Shown: positions 16,612-24,677 of the stretch, in pieces
How positions within the stretch are numbered: position 1 is the stretch's first letter
Layout of the letters: each line of letters opens with the position of its first letter
Assembly: GCA_046538075.1 (NCBI GenBank)
Contig: JBKHJN010000032.1
Coordinates: 1-34,790, forward strand
Direction: 5' to 3'
From: Desulfobacca_B sp046538075
Lineage (GTDB): Bacteria; Desulfobacterota; Desulfobaccia; Desulfobaccales; Desulfobaccaceae
Length of the DNA: 34,790 nucleotides
The notes under the pieces: generated by a model
Told to the model about the DNA's origin: nothing
Database searches by the model: none
What the model saw: only the letters and a program-made list of their open reading frames with translations
Made by a program: the position numbers and the translations under genes

Positions 16612-18525
16612 ATGGAAGGCAATAAACTTACTCTCTCGGTAATCAAGGCTGACGTCGGCGGCTATGTTGGACATAGCAGTTGCCATCCCCGCTTGTTGGA
16701 AGCCGCCCAGGACGCTTTACAAGAGGCCCTGGCGCGGGGACTACTGATTGATGGGCAAGCGCTGCACTGCGGCGACGACGTGCAACTGATCATGACTCAC
16801 CAACGCGGGGTCGATGATACCGAAATCCACCGCTTTGCCTGGAACACCTTTGAACATCTCACTGATCTGGCCAGAGAGATGAAACTCTACGGTGCCGGCC
16901 AGGACCTGTTAGCCGACACCTTCTCCGGCAACATCAAGGGCATGGGCCCCGGGGTGGCTGAGCTCAGCTTTGTGGAGCGTCCCAGTGAACCGGTGGTCAT
17001 CTTCATGGCCGACAAGACTTCCCCGGGCGCCTGGAATCTGCCGCTGTTTAAAATCTTCGCCGACCCGTTTAACACCATCGGCCTGGTTATAGATCCATCC
17101 ATGCATGGGGGGTTCCGTTTCCAGGTGATGGATGTGATCGAACATAAGACCTGGCTGCTTTCCTGCCCCGAAGACATGTACGACCTGCTGGTCCTGATCG
17201 GCGCTCCGGGCCGCTATCTGATCGAGACGGTTTATCGCAAAAAAGACGGCGAGATTGCTGCCGCCGCTTCTACGCAGAAATTGGGCCTCCTGGCGGGCCG
17301 CTACGTCGGCAAAGATGATCCGGTGCTGATTATTCGTTCTCAGTCAGGTTTTCCAGCCCTGGGGGAGATTTTGGAGACCTTTGCCTTCCCCCACCTGGTG
17401 GAGGGCTGGATGCGGGGCTCGCATCATGGACCGATAATGCCGGTGGCCTTCAAAGATGCCAATCCCTCCCGATTTGACGGCCCGCCCCGGGTGATCGCCG
17501 CGGGTTACCAGCTCTGCCAGGGTAAACTGATCGGGCCGCGGGACTTATTTGATGACCCCAGTTTTGATGAGGCCCGCCACCAGGCCAATCTGGTGGCCGA
17601 TTACATGCGGCGCCATGGACCTTTCCAACCCCATCGCCTCCATCTGCAGGATATGGAATATACTACTTTACCCCAGGTGATGGCCTTTATCTTCACCAAA
17701 TCAGTGCTGCCCCGACGCGCTGATTTAGAAGCCCGAATCCAGCAAAAATACCCGGAACTGCGGGAAGTCCGGGTGGTCGATCCCGGCCTGCGCGACTATG
17801 ATGCCATCGAAAAAAGCATTGCCCGGGAGGCGGCCCATTACCTGGAAAGTATTGTAGCTTCTGGCACCCGTCTGGCAATTTCCGGCGGCCGCACTTTATA
17901 TTCGATGATCACCTTCCTGGAACCGGGAAAACTTTCCGGGATAAAACTCTATCCGCTGTCCATGACCCCGATCTTTACCATGCCGGGGCTGACCGCCAAT
18001 GCCCTGGTAAGCATGATGGGGACCAAATATCCGGAGGCTACGGCATATAACCTACCTTCTCATCCGGTGACCTCCCGGCAAGAATATGAACAGCAACTCC
18101 TTTCCACTCCAGAAACATTTGAAATTTATAAAGATATTTGGGAGGCCGAGATCATGTTTGTCGGGATCGGCTCGGTCCAGGTGCGCAGCCCGGGCTTCAT
18201 TGCCCTGGCCACCCAGGAGTTGGGCCTGACCGCAACCCAACTGGCCGATCTCGGCGTCGTGGCCGAAATCAACCACAACCCCATCGGGGCCGATGGTGAA
18301 CCGTTGACCACATTTGCCGACCCTGCCCTTAAGGACCTGAGCCAACGGATGATCGGGGTCAGTCCCATGGAACTGCGGGAGCGCGCCGCCCGTCCGGATC
18401 GGTATGTGGTGGGGGTGGCCGGGGGCCTGGAAAAGATCGAGGCCATCCGTGCCGCACTGCAAGGCAAATATCTGAACATATTGATCACTGACGCCTATGT
18501 TGCCGAGGCCCTGGTTCAAGAATGA
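16612..18525 (+). CDS. Fructose-1,6-bisphosphate aldolase/phosphatase fused to a SorC/CggR-type sugar-binding domain
   Basis: Residues 1 to about 365 are a complete archaeal-type bifunctional FBP aldolase/phosphatase (class V FBPase). This one-way gluconeogenic enzyme makes fructose-6-phosphate from triose phosphates. Landmarks are D14 and H21 (KADVGGYVGH), D55-D56, Y231 and the Schiff-base lysine K234 (GRYVGKDDP), SGFPALGE, RFDGPPRV and Y350 (MEYTT). Their spacing matches Y229, K232 and Y348 of the Thermoproteus enzyme with a constant offset of two. Residues about 370-637 look like the effector-binding domain of SorC/DeoR-type regulators such as CggR: ISGGRTLYS at 423-431, FVGIGS at 516-521, VAGGLEKIEAI at 602-612 and LITDAYVAEALV at 624-635. 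No helix-turn-helix lies between or after them. The start has AAAGGGGG upstream. I infer ligand control of the enzyme. Confidence 0.9.
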   Translation: MEGNKLTLSVIKADVGGYVGHSSCHPRLLEAAQDALQEALARGLLIDGQALHCGDDVQLIMTHQRGVDDTEIHRFAWNTFEHLTDLAREMKLYGAGQDLLADTFSGNIKGMGPGVAELSFVERPSEPVVIFMADKTSPGAWNLPLFKIFADPFNTIGLVIDPSMHGGFRFQVMDVIEHKTWLLSCPEDMYDLLVLIGAPGRYLIETVYRKKDGEIAAAASTQKLGLLAGRYVGKDDPVLIIRSQSGFPALGEILETFAFPHLVEGWMRGSHHGPIMPVAFKDANPSRFDGPPRVIAAGYQLCQGKLIGPRDLFDDPSFDEARHQANLVADYMRRHGPFQPHRLHLQDMEYTTLPQVMAFIFTKSVLPRRADLEARIQQKYPELREVRVVDPGLRDYDAIEKSIAREAAHYLESIVASGTRLAISGGRTLYSMITFLEPGKLSGIKLYPLSMTPIFTMPGLTANALVSMMGTKYPEATAYNLPSHPVTSRQEYEQQLLSTPETFEIYKDIWEAEIMFVGIGSVQVRSPGFIALATQELGLTATQLADLGVVAEINHNPIGADGEPLTTFADPALKDLSQRMIGVSPMELRERAARPDRYVVGVAGGLEKIEAIRAALQGKYLNILITDAYVAEALVQE

Positions 18526-18576
18526 CTCGGAGCAGCCATCCAGGCTGAGTAATGCTGTTGTAGAACCTTGCCGACA

Positions 18577-19575
18577 ATGACCGTTTTCAAAAAGGCCCTG
18601 ATCGGCCTGCTGTTGTTGCTCGTCATTATCTTGCTGGGCAGCCTGGGTTATAGTCTAATCGAAGGCTGGAACTTTTTTGATGGTCTCTACATGACGGTCA
18701 TTACCCTGACCACTGTGGGTTATGGGGAAGTATTCGGTCCCCTTTCCCGGCCGGGGCGGTTCTTTACCATGGTGCTTATTTTTACCGGCACCGGCTTTAT
18801 GCTCTATGTGGTGGGGTATTGGGCCCAGGTGATCGTTGAGGGGCAAATCCGCGATGTTTTGGGAAGGCGTAAATTGGAACGAGAGATTCACCAATTACAG
18901 GATCATTACATTGTCTGTGGTTATGGCCGCATCGGCGAAGTAATCGCCAAGGAACTCCGGCAGGCTGGCCTCCCCTTGGTAGTGATTGAAAACCGCCTTG
19001 AGACCATTGCCAAATTAGAACGCGCCAATTATCTTTATCTGGAGGGTGATGCCTCCGACGAGGAGATTCTGAGGGTCGCCGGGCTTACCCAGGCCCGCGG
19101 CTTGGTAGCGGTGGTCTCCTCCGATGCGGACAATGTTTACATCATCCTTACCGCCCGCACCCTCAACCCCGACCTGCTGATTGTGGCCCGGGCCGGGGAG
19201 GAGGGCTCGGAACAGAAGCTGCTCCGGGCGGGGGCCGATAAAGTGGTGTCTCCCTATATGCTGGGCGGCTACCGCTTGGCCCAGACCATTCTGCGTCCCA
19301 ACGTCGTCAACTTCATTGAAATTGCCATGCGCAGCGAGGTGGATCTGACCCTGGAGGAAATCCCCGTCGGAGGCACCTCGGAGATCATCGGCCTGCCTCT
19401 CAAAGATTCCGGCATCCGGCAAAATCTGGGGCTGATTATTGTAGCCATCAAGCGGGCCGACGGCCAGATGCTGTTCAATCCCCGGCCTGATACTCCCATT
19501 TTGCTGGGGGACACCCTGATCGCCATAGGTCCCCGGGCCAAACTGGACCAGCTCATCCAACTATTGAAGCCTTAA
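18577..19575 (+). CDS. Two-TM potassium channel with RCK (TrkA-N/TrkA-C) domain
   Basis: This is an MthK-like K+ channel or K+-conducting protein. TM1 spans about residues 8-25. A pore helix and the selectivity filter TVGYG (46-50) follow, then TM2 at about 63-85. The cytoplasmic RCK domain starts at residue 110 with the Rossmann glycine motif GYGRIG (115-120), and a TrkA-C domain ends the chain. RCK domains gate on nucleotides or divalent ions. I prefer the ATG at 18577 over the TTG at 18568; neither has a good Shine-Dalgarno. It begins 51 nt after the FBP aldolase/phosphatase fusion, so co-transcription is likely. Confidence 0.9.
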   Translation: MTVFKKALIGLLLLLVIILLGSLGYSLIEGWNFFDGLYMTVITLTTVGYGEVFGPLSRPGRFFTMVLIFTGTGFMLYVVGYWAQVIVEGQIRDVLGRRKLEREIHQLQDHYIVCGYGRIGEVIAKELRQAGLPLVVIENRLETIAKLERANYLYLEGDASDEEILRVAGLTQARGLVAVVSSDADNVYIILTARTLNPDLLIVARAGEEGSEQKLLRAGADKVVSPYMLGGYRLAQTILRPNVVNFIEIAMRSEVDLTLEEIPVGGTSEIIGLPLKDSGIRQNLGLIIVAIKRADGQMLFNPRPDTPILLGDTLIAIGPRAKLDQLIQLLKP

Positions 19576-19589
19576 TGCAGGCCTGCATT
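19574..19589. repeat. Perfect 16-bp palindrome at the end of the channel gene
   Basis: AATGCAGG/CCTGCATT is fully self-complementary and overlaps the channel stop codon (19573-19575). With no loop it is a poor hairpin but a possible dimer-protein site. It is followed by TTGCCA at 19588, before the UPF0173 gene. Confidence 0.45.
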
Positions 19590-19662
19590 GCCAGTTATAA
19601 GTTAAAAATATCAATGACAACCTTTAGCTAAAAGTTTAGCATATCTGCAACCGGAGGGCTCC

Positions 19663-20376
19663 ATGACTGCGAAGTTGATAGGCAAAGAGGTTAAAATCAC
19701 CTTTTATGGACATTCCGCTTTTAAACTGGCCGGGCCCGGCAGCTCCGTGCTCATCGATCCCTGGATAGACAATCCTTTGCTGCAGACCCCCATCTCAGAT
19801 TTGGGGGCAGTGCAATTAATTCTGGTAACCCACGGCCATGCCGATCATGTGGGCAATACCGTGGCAATTGCCCAACAGACCGGCGCCCCGGTGGTAGCCA
19901 TCCACGAATTGGCCTGTTATCTGGCCGGGAAAGGGGTCGAGGCCATCGGCATGAATAAAGGCGGCACCTGCAATGCCGGGGGCGTCAAAGTGACCATGAC
20001 CCAGGCCCTGCATTCCTCGAGCCTGGAGGAGGACGGCCGGTTGATTCCGGCCGGCGATCCGGCCGGCTTCGTCGTCGAGTTTGCCAATGGCTTTCGGGCC
20101 TATCATGCCGGGGACACCGCGGTGTTCAAGGATATGGAACTGATCCGCGAACTTTACCAGCCCGAGGTGGCGATGCTGCCCATCGGCAGCCATTACGTTA
20201 TGAGTCCACGGGAGGCAGCGGTAGCCTGCCGGATGCTGCATCCCAAGTTTGTCATCCCCATGCACTATGGGACTTTTCCGGTGCTGACCGGCACCCCGGA
20301 AGAACTGGGCAGCTTGCTCAAAAATCAGCCAGATATTCAGTTGGTGGTCCTGAAACCGGGGGAATCGGTCGAATAA
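19663..20376 (+). CDS. UPF0173-family metal-dependent hydrolase (metallo-beta-lactamase fold)
   Basis: A 237-residue cytoplasmic hydrolase of the UlaG/YtkL-like branch. The signature is the N-terminal FYGHSAF and LIDPW, the zinc motif THGHADHVGN, HSS further on, YHAGDTAVF with the bridging aspartate, and MHYGTFP with the last histidine. The substrate is unknown for UPF0173. UlaG proper opens ascorbate-6-phosphate lactone, but no other ula gene is present. GGAGG precedes the ATG with good spacing. recJ follows after 45 nt. Confidence 0.85.
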   Translation: MTAKLIGKEVKITFYGHSAFKLAGPGSSVLIDPWIDNPLLQTPISDLGAVQLILVTHGHADHVGNTVAIAQQTGAPVVAIHELACYLAGKGVEAIGMNKGGTCNAGGVKVTMTQALHSSSLEEDGRLIPAGDPAGFVVEFANGFRAYHAGDTAVFKDMELIRELYQPEVAMLPIGSHYVMSPREAAVACRMLHPKFVIPMHYGTFPVLTGTPEELGSLLKNQPDIQLVVLKPGESVE

Positions 20377-20421
20377 AGCCCCGCCCCTCGCCGCCGCAAA
20401 CCAAACCGCAAAAACGAGAAG

Positions 20422-22140
20422 ATGATTCGCCGCCAACAGGATTGGATATTTTCTAGCTGCTGCCCCCAGCAGGTCCGGACTGTCAGTCAACGTCACCAGC
20501 TGCCGAAACTGGTGGCCCGGATTCTGCTCAATCGGGGCCTGGAACAGGCCGATGATATTGAAGCCTTTTTAGATCCCACCCTGGACCGGATGGTATCGCC
20601 GCTGGAGCTAGGTGATCTGGAGCCAGCCCTGGAGTGCCTGAGCCGGGCAGTGTTTCAAAGCAGACCAGTAGTGGTCTACGGCGACTACGATGCCGATGGC
20701 GTTACAGCCACGGCCTTATTAATGCTATTCTTCCGCGCTTTGGGATTGGCCGCTACGAGCTATATTCCCAATCGCCTGACCGAAGGATACGGTCTGCAGA
20801 GCACGGTGCTGCCCGAGCTGGCCCGGCAGGGCCAAGTCCTGATTACAGTCGATTGCGGTATCAACAATGCCGCGGAGGTCGCCCAAGCCCAAAAATTGGG
20901 GCTGGAGGTGATTGTTACCGATCACCATGAAGTCCCCGACTGTCTGCCTCCGGCCACCGCGGTGATCAACCCCAAACGCTCCGATTGCCTTTATCCCTTC
21001 AAAGAATTGGCCGGGGTGGGAGTTGCTCTCAACCTGGCGATTGCACTCCGCGCCCGGCTCCGGGAGCAGGGCTGGTTTGCTAACCGGCCTGAACCCAACC
21101 TCAGGGCCTATCTCGACCTGGTGGCAGTGGGCACCGCCGCCGACGTGGTGCCGCTGGTCGGCCAGAACCGGATTCTGACCAGCCAGGGCCTCAAGGTGCT
21201 GGAAGAAACCACCCGGCCGGGGTTTGTTGCCCTGAAAGAGGTAGCCGGGCTGGAAGCCCGGCCTTTGGGTCTCAGGGACGTGGTGTTTCGACTGGCCCCC
21301 CGGATCAATGCCGCCGGACGCCTGGGACAGGCCCGGCTGGCTCTGGAACTGCTGCTTACCGACGACCTGGATCAGGCCCGCCGCCTGGCCCGTCATCTGG
21401 ACAACCTCAATCACCAACGCCAGGCCCTGGAAGAGGACATCCTCAAAGCGGCTCACCTCCAGATTCAGCAACAGGGTTTCCAACACTGCCCGGCGCTGGT
21501 CTTGGCGGGGGAAGGCTGGCATCCCGGAGTGCTCGGCATTGTGGCGGCCCGACTGGCTGAAACCTATTTCCGACCGGTGGCCCTGGTCGGACTTCAGGAC
21601 GGTGTCGGCAAGGGCTCGGCCCGCTCCATCGCTCCTTTCCATCTTTATGACGGCCTCAAGTCCTGTCAACCTTATCTCCTTAAATTCGGTGGCCATCGGG
21701 CCGCCGCGGGATTTTCGCTCCTGGCTGACCAGATGGAAGCCTTTAGAGCGGCCTTTGAGCAATCGGTGATCCAGACCCTGGGGCGGCAATTGCCGCGCCC
21801 TACCCTGCCGGTTGATGCCCAGATAAGCCTGTCAGAATTAAATGACGAATTTTTTTACCACCTGGAGCGTCTCCGCCCCTTCGGCCAGGGCAACCCCGAA
21901 CCGGTGTTGGCCTGTCTGGAGGTCGAGGTGCTGAATTCTTGGGTGGTGGGCGAGCGCCATCTCAAACTGCAACTGGCCGGGCCGGGAAAAATTGATACCA
22001 TCGCCTTTGCCAAAGCCGGCTACCATCCCTTGCGCGGCCCGATAGACCTGGCCTTTAGTCCACGCCTGTCCTATTTCCAGGGAAGAAGGTTGAAGGAACT
22101 GCGGGTGCACGATTTGGGAAAGCTAGCCATGGGGGATTAA
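20422..22140 (+). CDS. recJ: Single-stranded-DNA-specific 5'-3' exonuclease RecJ
   Basis: RecJ degrades 5' single-stranded ends in recombination, mismatch repair and base-excision repair. The DHH-family motifs are present: VYGDYDADG with D88, D90 and D92, TVDCG with D144, and VTDHHE with D167-H168-H169. The DHHA1 motif GGHRAAAGFS and a C-terminal OB-like domain follow. At 572 residues it is the usual core length. The single-strand binding protein gene, whose product is RecJ's functional partner, follows on the same strand after 178 nt. Confidence 0.95.
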   Translation: MIRRQQDWIFSSCCPQQVRTVSQRHQLPKLVARILLNRGLEQADDIEAFLDPTLDRMVSPLELGDLEPALECLSRAVFQSRPVVVYGDYDADGVTATALLMLFFRALGLAATSYIPNRLTEGYGLQSTVLPELARQGQVLITVDCGINNAAEVAQAQKLGLEVIVTDHHEVPDCLPPATAVINPKRSDCLYPFKELAGVGVALNLAIALRARLREQGWFANRPEPNLRAYLDLVAVGTAADVVPLVGQNRILTSQGLKVLEETTRPGFVALKEVAGLEARPLGLRDVVFRLAPRINAAGRLGQARLALELLLTDDLDQARRLARHLDNLNHQRQALEEDILKAAHLQIQQQGFQHCPALVLAGEGWHPGVLGIVAARLAETYFRPVALVGLQDGVGKGSARSIAPFHLYDGLKSCQPYLLKFGGHRAAAGFSLLADQMEAFRAAFEQSVIQTLGRQLPRPTLPVDAQISLSELNDEFFYHLERLRPFGQGNPEPVLACLEVEVLNSWVVGERHLKLQLAGPGKIDTIAFAKAGYHPLRGPIDLAFSPRLSYFQGRRLKELRVHDLGKLAMGD

Positions 22141-22318
22141 TAGCGGTTACGAAAGCCTGCTAAACCATCAGCTAGATCATATTTTATATCAATTTTTCTA
22201 AAAAGTTATCTATAGTCAGACACAAGTCCCTTGCCAGTGGATTAAATTTATGGTAGAGAGATTGTATTTGTGATAAATGTAACTTATTCTTTATGGCCCA
22301 GCAATTTTTGGAGGGCAG

Positions 22319-22738
22319 ATGGCTGCCAGAGGAATCAATAAGGTTATTCTAATCGGCCACTTGGGAGCTGATCCAGAGCTCCGCTATACCGCCAACGGCG
22401 TTGCTATGGCTCGCTTTAACGTGGCTACCACCGAAGCTTATACCGATAAAGAGGGTAACCGCCAGGAACAGACCGAGTGGCACCGCATCATAGCCTGGCG
22501 GAAATTAGCAGAAATCTGCGGGCAGTTTCTATCTAAAGGCAAACAGGTTTACATCGAGGGCCGGTTAAGGACACGTTCCTGGGAGCAGGATGGGGTTAAG
22601 CGATTTACCACAGAAATCGAAGCCCGGGATATGCAAATGCTGGGCAGTGCTCAGGACCGCCCCGGACCGCGGGATACGGAAGCCCCGTTCCCGCCCCCCC
22701 AGGGAGGCCCGCTGGATGATGAGGACATCCCCTTCTAA
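22319..22738 (+). CDS. ssb: Single-stranded DNA-binding protein SSB
   Basis: An OB-fold occupies about residues 4-108, with the typical opening INKVILIGHLGADPE and WHRI. A short Pro-rich linker leads to the acidic tip DDEDIPF, which recruits RecJ, RecQ, RecO and other repair proteins. The length of 139 is slightly short because of the reduced linker. GGAGGG precedes the ATG at 22319. The 178-nt AT-rich region between recJ and ssb (22141-22318) probably holds its promoter. TTGCCA followed after 17 bp by TAGAGA is a weak candidate there. Confidence 0.95.
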   Translation: MAARGINKVILIGHLGADPELRYTANGVAMARFNVATTEAYTDKEGNRQEQTEWHRIIAWRKLAEICGQFLSKGKQVYIEGRLRTRSWEQDGVKRFTTEIEARDMQMLGSAQDRPGPRDTEAPFPPPQGGPLDDEDIPF

Positions 22739-22798
22739 GAGACCGGGATATTGGGCAGCACCGACTAGAGAAGGTTAACCGTTCTGCTAAAGGAAGTT

Positions 22799-23443
22799 AT
22801 GACCAGCAAGCACAAAATCAAACGGGAAAAAGTGATTGACCATCTGCTCACCAAAGATTTTGCCGCGCTGGTCGAATTGGCGAAACGGGAGCCGGTGGTA
22901 AGCTCGATTCTGCTTCAACTGACCTTTGCCCTGGATGATCTGTTAAGCTGGCGGGCCGTGGAAGGATTGGGCTACCTGGCTGAGGCCCACCCTGAAAATG
23001 TAAAAATTATCAGAGGGCGTCTCCTGTGGCTGTTGAACGAGGATTCTGCCAGTTTTGGTTGGGGGGCGCCGGCCGTTCTGGGGGAGATTGGCCGCAGAAA
23101 TTATAGTCTGGTAGCTGATATCTCTGAAATGCTGTTTGCCTACCTGGACGAAGAGTTTTCCCGATCGCCGATGCTCTGGGGGTTGGGACGTATGGGTCAG
23201 ATCCACCCCGAAGTAATCCGGGAGGCCATCCCCCAGATTATGGAGTTTGTCGATGATGTTAATCCGCAAGTGCGGGCCCATGCTGCCTGGTGCCTGGGAG
23301 TAAGCGGTGCCTTAGAAGGGGTACCAGCGTTATCCCGGCTCACGGACGATTCGGAAGCGGTAAGGCTTTACGAAAACGGAGAGTTGCGGGAAACCACGGT
23401 AGGAGAGATCGCCCGGCAGGCCCTGGCCCGCCTGCAATCATAA
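22799..23443 (+). CDS. HEAT-like repeat protein (resembles the DVU0298 family)
   Basis: A 214-residue, all-helical, soluble protein whose helix pairs read like HEAT/PBS-lyase repeats: RAVEGLGYLAEAHPE, GAPAVLGEIGRRN, PMLWGLGRMGQIHPE and VRAHAAWCLGVSGALEG. It resembles proteins of sulfate-reducing deltaproteobacteria annotated as DVU0298 family, a label I give from memory with modest confidence. HEAT repeats mediate protein-protein contacts, and no catalytic motif is visible. AAAGGA precedes the ATG. It lies 60 nt after ssb. Confidence 0.75.
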   Translation: MTSKHKIKREKVIDHLLTKDFAALVELAKREPVVSSILLQLTFALDDLLSWRAVEGLGYLAEAHPENVKIIRGRLLWLLNEDSASFGWGAPAVLGEIGRRNYSLVADISEMLFAYLDEEFSRSPMLWGLGRMGQIHPEVIREAIPQIMEFVDDVNPQVRAHAAWCLGVSGALEGVPALSRLTDDSEAVRLYENGELRETTVGEIARQALARLQS

Positions 23444-23512
23444 GGCTCACACGGCACAGCAGCTATATACTGGCGCTGGAAAATAAATCAGGAAAGGAAG
23501 GGTTCATCAGAC

Positions 23513-23662
23513 ATGTGGCTGGCAATCATTGCTTTTTTGGTGGGAGTTTTCGTTGGCTATAAATATCCCCAACAGGTTGAAAGTGTCACCCAGTCAGTCA
23601 AGAAGCTTTTCGCTGATCTCAAAGAAAAAGTATCTAAGAAAGGGGAGCCCCCCAGTTCATAA
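23513..23662 (+). CDS. 49-residue single-pass membrane peptide
   Basis: A short frame with a hydrophobic N-terminal helix (residues 1-16, MWLAIIAFLVGVFVGY) and a Lys-rich amphipathic tail (QSVKKLFADLKEKVSKK). An AGGAAAGGAAGGG purine run lies about 10 nt before the ATG. The architecture, one TM helix with an amphipathic charged tail, is that of YtxH-like or other small envelope peptides, and I do not recognise a family. It follows the HEAT-like gene by 69 nt and ends before a bidirectional hairpin, which supports it being the last gene of the plus-strand run. Confidence 0.65.
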   Translation: MWLAIIAFLVGVFVGYKYPQQVESVTQSVKKLFADLKEKVSKKGEPPSS

Positions 23663-23717
23663 GGTTCCCCGACTTGCCTTTTGCTGATAATCGCTCAATT
23701 TTATTTGCTCCAGAGAC

Positions 23718-23740
23718 GACGGGGCGTTTTCCGCCCCGTC
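23718..23740. terminator. Hairpin between convergent genes
   Basis: A perfect 9-bp GC-rich stem (GACGGGGCG at 23718-23726 with CGCCCCGTC at 23732-23740) closes a 5-nt loop. It lies between the 49-residue peptide gene and the stop of pgeF. The flanking T-tract is poor on both strands, so it is probably a weak bidirectional terminator. Confidence 0.6.
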
Positions 23741-23743
23741 TAT

Positions 23744-24532
23744 TCACTTCCGATCCGGCCTTAAGGCGATGACGGTAGCATTGCGACCGGTGTGTTGATC
23801 ACGCCGGTAAGAGAAGAATTCTGCGGCGCGGCAGCGACTACAAAGACCGGCCAGTTGTATGTGGTCTGGAAGCACTCCGGCGCCTTGCAGCTGGTCCTGG
23901 CTTAAGCGCCAGAGATCGAAATAGGAGGGCCGGGTCTGATAAGCCCAGAAATCCTGGGGAAATTCCTGACGATAATTGACAAATTCGGCACAGCAGGGAC
24001 CCAAGGAAGGACTGATGCCCACCCGCAGAACTTCGGGCCGGGACCCGAAGGTTTGCGCCAACAGGTGCACGGCCTGGCCCAAAACATTCTGGACGTTGCC
24101 TCGCCAGCCGCAATGCACGTTGGCAATCACCTGCTGTTCGGGGTCATAGAACAACACCGCCTGGCAGTCGGCCTGTTTCACCATCAGGGCCAGACCCGGG
24201 ACATTGGTAAGGAGAATATCAATACCCGGGGGCTCCGGTTGCCCGGATGGCCGCTCCCGGCTAGAAATAACCAGGGCGTGATTGCCATGCACCTGGCCCA
24301 TACTCAACAATTCCGGCATTCCCAGCGCCGCCCGGACAAGTTGCCGGTTGTGTAACACCTGTTGCGGTTGATCCCCCACTGAGAAGCTCAGATTCAGGCT
24401 GTGGTAAGGAGGCTGGCTTATGCCGCCGAGGCGGGTAAAGATGCCGTGCACCACCTCCGGAAAGACGTCATACTGGGAGAAGCGATAATAAACCAACTCG
24501 CCATGTTTTATCTGCCTAACGTTCACCGGCAC
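23744..24532 (-). CDS. pgeF: Peptidoglycan editing factor PgeF (YfiH/DUF152 family)
   Basis: A copper/zinc-dependent cytoplasmic enzyme of the laccase-like YfiH family. In E. coli it removes L-Ser mis-incorporated at the first position of the peptidoglycan stem peptide; older names are polyphenol oxidase and CNF1-like. The conserved metal residues are H82 (GQVHGN), C123 (KQADCQA) and H140 (NVHCGWRG). The 262-residue length is typical. The frame starts at GTG 24532, with a second GTG at 24526 as an alternative; neither has a strong Shine-Dalgarno. An inverted repeat at 24559-24584 lies just upstream. Confidence 0.9.
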   Translation of the reverse strand: MPVNVRQIKHGELVYYRFSQYDVFPEVVHGIFTRLGGISQPPYHSLNLSFSVGDQPQQVLHNRQLVRAALGMPELLSMGQVHGNHALVISSRERPSGQPEPPGIDILLTNVPGLALMVKQADCQAVLFYDPEQQVIANVHCGWRGNVQNVLGQAVHLLAQTFGSRPEVLRVGISPSLGPCCAEFVNYRQEFPQDFWAYQTRPSYFDLWRLSQDQLQGAGVLPDHIQLAGLCSRCRAAEFFSYRRDQHTGRNATVIALRPDRK

Positions 24533-24558
24533 CGGTCTTGCGAGGCAATCTAGTAAAA

Positions 24559-24584
24559 GTTCAGCTGAAAAATTTCAGTTGAAC
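24559..24584. repeat. 26-bp inverted repeat in the pgeF/HExxH divergent region
   Basis: GTTCAGCTGAAA (24559-24570) and TTTCAGTTGAAC (24573-24584) are complementary over 12 bp with a single G/T mismatch and 2 nt between. On the minus strand a TATAAA (24593-24588) sits immediately upstream, so the repeat would cover the pgeF transcription start and could be a repressor operator. Confidence 0.5.
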
Positions 24585-24643
24585 CAGTTTATACCATAAG
24601 TCAAGGTTTATAGCCAGAAATGGGGTATTTTAAGGGAAACCTA

Positions 24644-24675
24644 TTGACAAGACAAGGATTAATGGTAATTATATT
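24644..24675 (+). promoter_or_regulatory. Promoter directly abutting the HExxH gene
   Basis: TTGACA (24644-24649) is followed by either AATTAT at 17-bp spacing or the better hexamer TATATT (24670-24675) at 20 bp. The ATG lies at 24678, so any transcript from here has almost no leader. Confidence 0.45.
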
Positions 24676-24677
24676 TT

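Noticed and set aside
20725..21789. 354-codon minus-strand frame inside recJ
   Set aside because: It is antisense to the DHH-motif region of recJ, and its composition is that of a reversed coding frame (rich in Gly, Gln and His without domains).
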